Assembly: GCA_019648995.1 (NCBI GenBank) | Contig: BLXT01007308.1 | Coordinates: 1,757,835 to 1,791,222, forward strand | From: Plakobranchus ocellatus | Taxonomy: Eukaryota; Mollusca; Gastropoda; Plakobranchidae | DNA: 33,388 bases | Reading direction: 5' to 3' | In this document: piece by piece, positions 10,492 to 19,409 of the stretch | How the letters are laid out: every line of letters starts with the position of its first letter | Position numbering within the stretch: the first letter of the stretch is position 1 | The notes under the pieces: generated by a model | What the model was told of the DNA's origin: nothing | Database searches by the model: none | What the model saw: only the letters and a program-made list of their open reading frames with translations | Translations under genes and position numbers: made by a program

Positions 10492-12578
10492 ATGGATACC
10501 GTGGTCCAATGAAACATTCGCGGTTTTAGGAGTAACTTTGAAGAACTGAAGCTACTGCTGAATCGATCGCAGTCGGCAGTCGGAAACCTTTATCAAAAAG
10601 GCCTTCGCCAGAAAAAAGCAAGATCTGGCGGTTTTTTTTCGATCTAGAAAAAGCCTATGATATTACCTGGAGGTATGGAATTATAAAAGATCTTTTCGAC
10701 CTCGATTTTAGGGGCAGGTTGCCCATTTTCATTTCAAATTTTCTAAAAGACTGCCATTTTAGCGGAGAACACGTTTTCTTCTTCTTACCACCAGGAAAAT
10801 GGTGTTCCCCAAGGTAGTATTCTATCCCCCATGCTTTTTAATTTAAAAATAAACAATATTATTAAATCTGTTCCTAAACATGTAAATGCCTCTTTATTTG
10901 TTGATGATTTTGCCATTTACGCTGAGGGTAAACACCTGCAGCATCTTGAGCGCACCATCCAATTGGGTATTAATAACGTTCAAAAGTGGGTCTCCGAGAG
11001 CGGTTTCAGATTCACGGTCTCGAAGACCACCTGTGTCCATTTCCATAGACAAAGAATTTATACTGAGCCCGCCCTTCATCTGGACGGTCAGCCGATCCCA
11101 GTGAAGGATGAGGCTAAATTTTTAGGAGTCGTCTTCGACTCGAAGCTTAATGTTAGTAGCCACGTAAAATACTTAAAGAAAAAGTGCTTAAAAGCACTAA
11201 ATTTATTACGTGTCGTGGGCCATACGGACTGGGGTAGGATAGAGCAACCCTTCTAAAGCTTTACCGCACCCTAGTCCGGTCCAAGTTGGACTATGGCAGT
11301 GTCATATATGGTTCTGCGAAAAAACACGTTCTGAGGGCCCTGGACCCTATACATCATCAAGGCCTTCGTATTGCCCTCGGGGCCTTCAAAACGACACCTA
11401 TTAAAAGCTTGTACGCCGAGGCTGGGGAGCCCTTTCTCGAGCATCGGCGTATGAAGTTAGCTTGTAATTATGTATGAAAGTTAAAATCATTGCCTCGTAA
11501 TCCATGCCATGACATTGTATTTGAAGCTCCGTTGTCTGACTTTGCAGCTGAGTCAAAATCAGAACCCAATCTTGTCGCCAGTACTTTTGAGCATATTAAG
11601 AATGCCAAAATCAACATAAATACTATTGATGTCTAAATGTCCAATGCCCCCCACCTTGGGAGGAGCACAACATTAATGTTGATATTTCTCTAACGAAACA
11701 AAACAAAGAAAATACCAGTGAAGTCGCTTATCAAAAAGAATTTTTTAGAATTAAGGAAAAATTTTTCAAACCAATATGCTGTTTTTACTGACGGCTCTAA
11801 ACTGGAAGAAAAGGTTGCGGCCGCAGCATTTTTCCCGGAACACCCAGTCCGCTCGAAGGCAACTCGCCTGAGAGACGGGGCATCTGTTTTCAGTGCTGAG
11901 CTAGAGGGAATAGCCCTCGCGCTCACAGAAACTGAAAAACTCACTAAATACCACAAAAACTTTGTTATCTACAGTGACAGCCTGTCGGCCTTACAGGCTA
12001 TCCAAAACAAAAATGTCAAAGTAATAGATATCAGGCGCCTGTACAATTTATTCCGAAAATTCCCACCTTATGTTCACATCTCTTTTGTCTAGATTCCTGC
12101 TCACGTAGGCATCCAGGGGAATGAAAATGTGGACAAACAAGCAAAAGCGGCCCTAAATAGAGCATCATGCTCGGGAAAATTAATTTGCTGGTCCGATTTA
12201 AAACCGAAAATAAACGCTTTCATCAACTCCGTCTGGCAAAAAAATTGGGATGCTGAGGGAGCAAACAAGCTCCTCGAAGTGCTCCTCAACTTGGGCGAAG
12301 ACCTCCACAGGAGAGGCGAAGGAGCCGGTAAAAAACGGGAAACGGCAATGTGTAGGCTTCGGGTGGGCCACACGTGGCTCACCCAGAGCTACCTTTTAAA
12401 AAATGAACAACAACCTTTTTGTTATGCCTGCGACAGCCTTTACACTGTCCGGCATATTTTAATTGAGTGCCCAGACTTTCAAGACACAAGGAGGAAATAC
12501 TTCAGTGTAACTGACCTGTACAGACTTTTCCGAGAGGTCAATCCCTCTCGCATAGTCGGTGTCTATGGAAATATCTGA
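10492..12578 (+). pseudogene. LINE ORF2 (endonuclease remnant, RT, RNase H), broken and internally deleted
   Basis: ATG 10492 begins the APE endonuclease N-terminus (NIRGFRSNFEELKLLL), with TGA at 10510-10512 where W is usual. About 80 bp in, near 10573-10585, the sequence jumps to RT motifs, so most of the endonuclease and the RT N-terminus are gone. RT blocks seen are FFDLEKAYD (about 10640), NGVPQGSILSPMLFNLKINN (about 10795-10855) and the catalytic FVDDF (about 10899). The frame changes near 11235; a stop lies at 11475-11477 and others in the connection region (11634-11760). RNase H keeps its acidic set: FTDGS, SAELEGIAL, YSDSLSAL and NENVDKQAK; TAG at 12090-12092 replaces the W before IPAHVG. 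The C-terminal CYACDSLYTVRHILIEC motif is intact and the ORF ends at 12578. Confidence 0.88.
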
Positions 12579-12760
12579 GGCTTTGTACAGATTCCTTTTA
12601 AAGTTTTTCTTCATATACTCTGTTGGATTTTTAATGGTTTTCTATCTTTGTTTTAATTTGCTTGAGCATCTGACGGAAGCCTACGAGAGGGACTGAGTGA
12701 ATAGAAACCCTGAGATCATCGCTTAATGGTGGACTGGGTATACCAATAATCAATCAACAA
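12579..12760 (+). mobile_element. LINE 3' UTR and tail
   Basis: Short 3' UTR ending CCTGAGATCA (12709-12718), GGTGGACTGG (12728-12737), TATACC, then the tail AATAATCAATCAACAA (12745-12760). Short tetranucleotide-like tails rather than poly-A are common in I-type LINEs. This end is shared with the SINE at 13840-13981. Confidence 0.7.
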
Positions 12761-13144
12761 TATGAAAATTGACGCTTATTCAAGGTTATGGACGGCAGTT
12801 TTTTTATATGGTTTGGTAGAAAAGGCTGGACAATTTTGAAAAATCGTAAGGTAAAATTAGCAGGAGATGCAGTTTCTTAATATGATAAAATCGTGGGCTG
12901 AAAAAAAATTCAATTCCAAATAACTCGACATCCTAGCAAACTCAGGACGCAATGATACTTAAACAATCTATTAGACCTCTGGCCCTTATTTGTAGACAAA
13001 AACGATGGCGAATGTGTTTGACAGGAGGGACTGAAGCTGTCAGGTTGAAATGCCCCTTCCCTTTAGCAAAAGTCATTCCCATCTTCTCTTTCTCAATTCA
13101 ATGTTCTTAAGGCATCATAACTCAAAAATGCCAAACTACATATT

Positions 13145-13150
<6 letters not shown>

Positions 13151-13215
<65 letters not shown>

Positions 13216-13218
13216 TCT
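13151..13218. repeat. (CT)n microsatellite
   Basis: CT repeat of about 68 bp with one TA interruption near 13200. Confidence 0.95.
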
Positions 13219-13410
13219 TTTTTTTTAACACTTCAGTTTTTTTCGTTCATTTAAAGGGAGAGCACAACACTTAATACTTCAATTTTCGCGGTTTCTTCCC
13301 CCCCTTTCAGCTTACTAAAATATTGGTCAAACTACGTTGCCGCCAACAAACGCGACATCTAACATGACATGCGTACCGAGTCTTTGTTCTCTATGTATAT
13401 CTATGCCATG

Positions 13411-13560
13411 AGGAGCGGTGGCTTATCTGGTAGGCAGTTGGCTTCCATGTAAGAGAGGTCCGAGATTCGAATCTCGGTCCGGGCTTAGACATTTTTTCGA
13501 AGCTTTTCTGTGTTCACCCAGCACTAAATGGGTAGCTAATAGTCTTAAGTGTCAGAGAAA
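13411..13560 (+). mobile_element. tRNA-derived SINE, family B
   Basis: Head with box A-like GTGGCTTATCTGG and box B-like GATTCGAATCT (13464-13474). The latter lies inside a perfect 18-bp palindrome (13460-13477). The body contains ACCCAGCACTAAATGGGT (13516-13533), a short hairpin shared with the inverted copy near 6773-6790. A lone tRNA gene is unlikely because of the shared body. Confidence 0.7.
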
Positions 13561-13839
13561 ATAAACGATGCGAGTAGCATAATAGCAAACTGATTCAGAA
13601 TGCCTATACAGTGAACAATCAAGATCTTACTCCTGACGCTTGGAACTAAGCATGAGACACTCTTCCTATATCTATGGCTCATCGTATTTAGGTGCAAGGG
13701 TCGAAGCTGTTACGCTTTGCTAAAGAGAACTAAGAGAGGCAATAAACATGATGCGCTAGTATCGCATGTTAGCGGCGGTGTAGTTTGAGGCTACATGTCC
13801 AACTAAAAGTAATCAATGGAAAAAAAATCGGTCCTCTCT

Positions 13840-13981
13840 GCGCCGGTAGCACAGTGGATAGCGAATCCACGCTGAGATGTGCAGGAGCCCTTCTGTCGCA
13901 AGCTCGAGCCCCGCCACCGACTTCCTGTCCTGGCGGAGGCTCTGAAAGCCTGAGATCACCTTGTTGTGGACTGGCAATACC
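13840..13981 (+). mobile_element. tRNA-derived SINE, family A
   Basis: Pol III box A TAGCACAGTGG (13847-13857) matches the TRGCNNAGYGG consensus. A box B-like AGCTCGAGCCC lies at 13901-13911. The body ends GCCTGAGATCACCTTGTTG then TGGACTGGCAATACCC, running into a (CA)n tail. The 3' end matches that of the LINE ending at 12760. Confidence 0.8.
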
Positions 13982-14004
13982 CACACACACACACACACAC
14001 ACAC
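13982..14004. repeat. (CA)n microsatellite at SINE tail
   Basis: CA dinucleotides directly following the family A SINE. Confidence 0.95.
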
Positions 14005-14205
14005 TTTTATTAGCACAGTATCGTTTATACGACCCGACTTTGTAGCAAAGTTTCTTGCTAAGTATAGAAGAGAAAGCACAAGTGCATGTCAATCGAATAA
14101 TGCATTTATGGAAACCAGCAAATTGGCGACATTGGAAACCTAACCCAAAAAAATGAACATGTTAAGTAAACCTCTATGTCTGCTAGGCTCTGCCTCACCG
14201 TGCTT

Positions 14206-14210
14206 CTGTC

Positions 14211-14279
<69 letters not shown>
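14206..14279. repeat. Compound (TCTG)n(CT)n microsatellite
   Basis: TCTG tetranucleotides pass into an uninterrupted CT run from about 14231. The following 180 bp stay pyrimidine-rich. Confidence 0.93.
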
Positions 14280-14282
<3 letters not shown>

Positions 14283-16448
14283 CTTCTCGATCTTCCTCTT
14301 CTTCTCCCTCTTTGTTTCTCCCGCTTTATCTCTCTCTTAGTTTCTCCGCTTTTCTATCTTCACCCGTTCATTCCATCTCCATTTCTTTGCTTTATTTTCC
14401 AGTTTTCTTTCTCATCTCTCTTGCATTTCTTTATCACCCTTCTCGTTCTTGTCTTTTCCTTATTTTCAGTATTTTGGGCCCTCCCATGCTATTGATATGA
14501 CTATGTGTAATCATTTGAGAAGATAGATACCCATTCGCAAGCAGTGCATTACGGTTATGCATTGCATCATACACATGTGTGTACAAATTATTGTTCAACG
14601 AAAAAAAAAACAGGTCTCTCTAGCTTTTGCTCATCAAGAAATTTAGTGGGAGCCATCGATCACCAGATCTATTGTTCTTAGACTATATAATAACATGTGT
14701 GCCACTTACATGTGTTTCTATTCTGATATTTTTTAAAGTGAAGTCGTGAATTTTTTTATCATTTGCTATTCATAATCATGGCGTTTTATTAGCTTAATAC
14801 CTTTTGAACATACTGAAGTTTTTTGGGTTATTTTTAACCAAATCATGTACTTCATACGAGGAGGTTGCCTGTGACAATGAGTTCTTTTAAATAGACTAAA
14901 TGGGTCAGAAACCACTCCAATTCTTGCCGAAAATTTAACAAAAAAAATATTAATGTGAATCAAGAACAATTTCAGAACAACAATTTAAGTTCCTTTATTA
15001 CTTAAATCTACTCTCATNNNNNNNNNNNNNNNNACATGCCTATCGTGTCACAAGGATACGTTTTAACAACTTCCTGTAAATATTCTTGTCACATGTTCGA
15101 CTTTTTGGAAATCCCTAGACCTAAAAGGTAAACAAAGCTAAAGGTGATAAACTAAAATAAATCTAACCCAGCTTTACTAAAAAATTGACCAAGCATTACA
15201 ATTACAAGTAAACAAGGCCAAACCACAACATCAGCCATTCCAAGTTTAGATCTAGACTCAATCCAGAGTAACCAATTGTCACACGTATATAAGTATAAGG
15301 TGAAAGTATGTACATATTTGGATAAAACCTCGTGGTTCCTTTGTGTCAGCAATGGCTCTGCGTACGTTTATTACATGTCATTTTTTAACTTTCCTCTTGT
15401 TAGGGTGGACATTATGATATTCTATCATGCCAGTTCAATCTCTCCTGACTCTCTAATTTGCAGACGGGTACATCGAATTAATGTAAGAAAGAGAATTTTG
15501 TTTGTGATATCTCGCGCTGTTGAGTTGAATTCTAATCTGCTTGTTCACTGTTTGTACCGTACAAAAGCATATGAAACAACGGAAATAAATCTCCCTATGA
15601 ACTTTTTATTAAGCATTTGAATCCGCAATCTCCCTTGCGCCTTCTTTTATCTTCCTGTCTTCAAATGATCTACCTTTTTTCTAGTGTAATAATCATGATC
15701 AAGATTCTCCTGGCGTTTGATAACTTTGAATACTCAGGTATTCGACTGATGCTGTTGCTGGAAGCTAAAAGCAACATGTTAGAAGAATTGTTTACTTCAG
15801 AAAACTATGACTGGATGTGAGAATGATAAGTTCTCTTCTTCTTCAATACTATCAGTTGTTGCAACAACACTAGAGCAGCGTCATCCAAGAGAGAGGTCTG
15901 AGTGATCTCGTGGAGCATGCCATGTTTACAAGGTTGTCCTGAAGTTACTTTTGTCTTTTTGCCAAAGGAAGAGTGTGGATCACACATTCTACGCTGTCTG
16001 AGTATAAAATGTGACCTTACAAAATTATTTTTAGATGACTCATTTTTCAAGTGCCTCTTTCAAACTAGCCAACCCTTCAGGGCTAGACCGGTTCATTGCC
16101 TTCAGGCGCAAATCATATCCCCTGTGTTGCCATTCCCCTAAGTTTGAAGACACACAATGTCACACAATGGAATATCCAAAGACATGCACGAGTTTGGTTC
16201 ATCTGACTCTTCAGACAATATAATGAACCAAATGGACATTATCAGCTTCTCATTTCTAGATTCGCCGATGAAGGTGCCTTATGGCTCATTGCATAAATAG
16301 AGGTGGACCCATATAATTAGCTAATTTCAGTGAGTCTGTAAGATTCCTCATAAAAAATGCAATCATGTTTGGAGAGCGAATTGTCAGTGCTGTGTTGCTG
16401 TATGCAGGCACTATTCCACACCAGTCTTAAAAGTAGAAACAAGGATGA
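14280..16448. other. Non-coding or decayed sequence around the assembly gap
   Basis: Starts pyrimidine-rich after the microsatellite and contains the N run. Open frames of 60-114 residues occur at 15276-15620 and, on both strands, at 15805-16141, but none has a recognisable domain. Confidence 0.5.
15018..15033. other. Assembly gap (16 N)
   Basis: Run of N in the sequence. Continuity across it cannot be judged. Confidence 0.99.
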
Positions 16449-16769
16449 ATACGTTTCTGTCGCTCTTCATTACATTATTATTATAGATGCTTATGGGAAG
16501 GACCGAGTACTTGCCAACAATCTCTTAGACTTCTTCAAAAGATACGCAAGTTCCCGATTCACAGTACAGATAACATTGTAACTAGATTAAATCATACTAT
16601 TAATAAATGTTTTTCTACAGGTCATCCTTGTAATCTGATCAAGCCTGATACTTTTGGTATCGGCACTTTTCATTCAAAAGAGATTAATAAACTAGTCACC
16701 AATAATCATAGGGTGTATCATGGTAAATCTATGCCTATTTTAATGGCAAACATGATGTTTAAATTTTAA
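16449..16769 (+). CDS. Unassigned open frame (106 codons, no ATG-defined start)
   Basis: This frame is open from the TGA at 16446-16448 to the TAA at 16767-16769. It reads LWEGPSTCQQSLRLLQKIRK, then TRLNHTINKC, then HPCNLIKPDTFGIGTFHSKE, and ends MPILMANMMFKF. Residue composition looks protein-like, unlike most open frames in this AT-rich DNA. A TTTTTCTACAG at 16610-16620 could be an acceptor, so it may instead be a terminal exon. The overlapping frame 16357-16581 competes with it. The family is not recognised; it may be an old transposon fragment. Confidence 0.25.
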   Translation: MRFCRSSLHYYYRCLWEGPSTCQQSLRLLQKIRKFPIHSTDNIVTRLNHTINKCFSTGHPCNLIKPDTFGIGTFHSKEINKLVTNNHRVYHGKSMPILMANMMFKF

Positions 16770-16826
16770 AAATCGAGTTATGAAATTATAAGCGCTAAAG
16801 TCATGTGAATAGTCACAGGCTAATGA

Positions 16827-17217
16827 TACCGTAAGTGCTATTAAAAGAATACGAATTCCAGGTTTGTCTGGACTTTTCGGTCATTGAGTAGAGCCGTAAG
16901 TGCGTACTTACGGCAGTATTCAACTATTTTTTTTAATACATGGAACAAAATTCAATTGAATACAATCGTAAGTAACCATACAACGGTAATCAATAACGAT
17001 TTTGAAATAACCCTCAACTGTAAGTGCCCTTACCGTAGTAATCAAAATCTGTTTTTGTAGTTGGGTACATACAATTTTTTTCAAACCTAAATTACAGCTT
17101 TACTTGAATACTTAGGAGAGCAGGACCCAGCTAGAAATGCGCGGGAGGAGATGGCGGATTCAAATATGCAATAAAACGCTTTTCGCCAAAAATGTCAATT
17201 ACGGCAGTAATCAATAC
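16827..17217. repeat. Cluster of CGTAAG / CTTACGGCAGTAATCAA inverted motifs
   Basis: ACCGTAAGTGC (16828) is followed by a 40-bp inverted repeat at 16884-16923 (inner 9-bp arms GCCGTAAGT/ACTTACGGC). A degenerate copy lies at 17005-17044 (CTGTAAGTGCCCTTACCGTA), and TTACGGCAGTAATCAA at 17200-17215. This may be the remains of a DNA transposon terminus. Confidence 0.55.
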
Positions 17218-17358
17218 CACCCGCGAATAGTAAGGATGGTGGTAGCCACGTTTGAAAGCTATGAAGATTTTTTAAAAGCTTTGAAAGAGTTTAAAGAACA
17301 TCATCTATTAATGCCTTCGTTCTTTAAAAAAAAACTTCAGAAAAAGGGAAGACAGTAA
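17137..17358 (+). CDS. Small open frame of unknown nature
   Basis: 73 residues, basic, with a helix-like YEDFLKALKEFKEHHLL segment and a lysine-rich end. It begins in the GTAAG/CTTAC repeat cluster, so its N-terminal half is partly repeat-derived. It is not recognised and may be non-coding. Confidence 0.18.
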   Translation: MRGRRWRIQICNKTLFAKNVNYGSNQYHPRIVRMVVATFESYEDFLKALKEFKEHHLLMPSFFKKKLQKKGRQ

Positions 17359-17359
17359 A

Positions 17360-18361
17360 TAAAAGAAGAACAATAAAAGTGTCACCACCGTTTCCCTTCG
17401 CGAGGCAACACTTCACGTGTAGCCACTTCGGTTCTGTGAGACAAACAAAGAAAAGAAAGACTGGAGAGGAGACCCATGCTGTGCGTGCAGACAACAAAGT
17501 CGAATGTTAATTGAGTTCCTATTACCTTACTAGGACTTCATGTATCTAAATCTAGAATTAGATCTAGAACTTAGATAGGTCTAAAAGTATTGAAATTCAT
17601 ATCTAGATATAGATTGGACGTTGGACATACCCTGTGTGAATAGCTAGTATCATCATTAGGGACCGTTCACAATTGATGCCAAAATTTGGCAAAGATAGAC
17701 CCCCTCCCCCAGTTGATGTCAACTTTAACATTCTTATGCATTGCATGTTCACCGCTTTAAAGTAATGCATGCGTAATGATATACAGATAAGCAATGTTTA
17801 TTCAAATTTGATAAGTCAAATTACTTTTTTTACAATGTCCCAACAACAAATTTTAACACTTTTTATTTATCCAAACAAACAAAACAAAAAAGGACCCAGA
17901 TTTGGAGCTTAGCAACTTTCAATTTCAATGCATTCATTTGATCATTAAAGTTCATGACACTGCCTTCGTTTATTTTTTTCTTAAAAATTGCCCATGAAAA
18001 TTCTTTTTTTTCTTTATAGAATTTTGGGACCTTTTAGAGAAGGATGAGCTGTTTTAAAAGCTTTGTAAGAATCTTGATAACATTCAGAGGCATCCATCGC
18101 CATTTTCTTTGTTTTAGTTTGTGAAAACAACAGAAAATCAGGGTTGCCAGATACTGAGATAGCTTGTGACCGCCAAGGTTTCTTTTGTAGCGTTTAGAGG
18201 CCACTTTCAGGACCCATGTACAGTGTTTGTCTGAGTTTTCTTTGATTTGTAAATTAAAGTAGCATGGGTAACATCAACGTTTTTTTTAAGACCATTCCCT
18301 TCTCCTTGTCAATTTTTGTCAACTATTGACAGAACCTTCCCCTCTCCCCAACCCCCAATAC
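17360..18361. other. Non-coding, with an AGATCTAG-rich patch
   Basis: 17536-17615 contains repeated TCTAGA/AGATCT hexamers. The rest shows nothing recognisable. Confidence 0.5.
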
Positions 18362-18590
18362 TTTTACGATACGAATTGAAGAAAAAAGCAACGCACATCG
18401 GTTTTTATGATGTGAATGTAATATAAATTACAGTTAATCGTTTTTTTACGATGCGAATTGAAAAAAATAGTAATGCACATCGTTTTTTACGATGCGAATT
18501 GAAAAAAAAGCAATGCACATCGTTTTTTACGATGCGAATTGAAAAAAAAGCAATGCACATCTTTTTTTACTATGCGAATTGACGCTTCTA
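18362..18590. repeat. 40-bp hairpin tandem array
   Basis: Units begin at about 18440, 18481, 18521 and 18561, with degenerate ones from 18362. Each contains ACGATGCGAATTG, an A-run and GCAATGCACATCG. The two ends are near-complementary, so every unit can fold into a hairpin with an A-rich loop. The units at 18481 and 18521 are identical over 40 bp. Confidence 0.88.
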
Positions 18591-18609
18591 AAAATTAATT
18601 CCCTACAGT

Positions 18610-18880
18610 CACTCTTTTTGGTGGGGGGGGGGAACGGATTTCACTTCTGATGAATTGATGATTTCTTGCAGAAGAAAATATATCCATCCTCGGGCTGAAG
18701 TTATTTAGTACAAAATCTAGTTGGGTACCCGTTCGATGAACGGAATTGAAAGTGAGATGTGAAAACAATGATCAGTTTCAAAATAAACAATATTATCTCT
18801 TACACTTGTTTCCTTACTTGACAGATCTTGCAGTGTAATAAGCTGAAAGGAAATGTTTTCGCATGAAATAAAAAGAGTTG
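18610..18880 (+). repeat. Dispersed repeat, copy 2 (internally deleted, inverted relative to copy 1)
   Basis: Blocks 18638-18700 and 18721-18877 match the reverse complement of 8610-8695 and 8158-8325. They are joined directly by about 20 bp. Identity looks like 75-85% by eye. Confidence 0.75.
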
Positions 18881-18996
18881 TTAAATTTTGTCTAGATAGC
18901 CGTCATTTGGGAAAAAAATGCAAACAAATGGCTAAGTACTGTAGCATTTGTGCCATTATTGAATCTTACTAATTTTGAAGCAGAGATATGTAAACG

Positions 18997-18997
<1 letters not shown>

Positions 18998-19053
<56 letters not shown>
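18998..19053. repeat. (TA)n microsatellite
   Basis: About 56 bp of TA, preceded by AACGT. Confidence 0.95.
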
Positions 19054-19057
<4 letters not shown>

Positions 19058-19345
19058 CAGAGACAATTCCACACCCATAATTATGTATGTGTAAAAAAAA
19101 TAAGGGAAAATGGATGCACAGTTGTATGTATTTATAATAATGCTTGAAAGGTGTGTAAGTACTTATGGATAATTTATATGCTTGTGTGTAAACGTGCGAA
19201 TTTTGGGTGTGTAAGCACGAATATTTTATGATTGTCTTGCGCCAAATTTGAAATGACGGAGATAAAACTGTAGGTACATATAGATAGATATAATGACAGA
19301 CACTTGAAATTTCAAGCACAACCTAATACTTTAGTTCCCTTACTG

Positions 19346-19347
<2 letters not shown>

Positions 19348-19408
<61 letters not shown>
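19348..19408. repeat. (TA)n microsatellite
   Basis: About 61 bp of TA, followed by ACGTT. Confidence 0.95.

Positions 19409-19409
<1 letters not shown>

Larger units (their letters stand above)
8714..12760 (+). mobile_element. Degenerate I/Nimb-like non-LTR retrotransposon (LINE) with RNase H
   Basis: GC-richer than its surroundings. In order it has a 5' leader with a 32-bp repeat array, ORF1 with three CCHC/CCHH-like knuckles, ORF2 with only the start of an endonuclease, an RT, an RNase H and a C-terminal CX2CX7HX4C motif, then a 3' UTR ending in an AATAATCAATCAACAA tail. RNase H after RT plus gag knuckles is typical of the I superfamily (I, Nimb, Ingi and relatives). The 5' boundary is approximate. 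The copy cannot move itself: stops and frameshifts occur in both ORFs and much of ORF2 is deleted. Confidence 0.88.

Noticed and set aside
8691-12761. AACAATA at 8691-8698 and again at the LINE tail as a target-site duplication
   Set aside because: Only 7 AT-rich bases; the LINE 5' boundary is not fixed and part of the match belongs to the tail itself.
13411-13487. Possible stand-alone tRNA gene
   Set aside because: The head is tRNA-like, but it continues into a body shared with the copy at 6716-6887, so it is a SINE.
13785-14143. Several 60-107 residue open frames on both strands
   Set aside because: They run through the SINE and its (CA)n tail; translations are low-complexity or repeat-derived.
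18362-18590. CRISPR-like regular repeat
   Set aside because: Units are directly adjacent with no unique spacers, and the context is eukaryotic.
18950-19319. Open frames rich in Tyr-Ile
   Set aside because: They are translations of (TA)n tracts.
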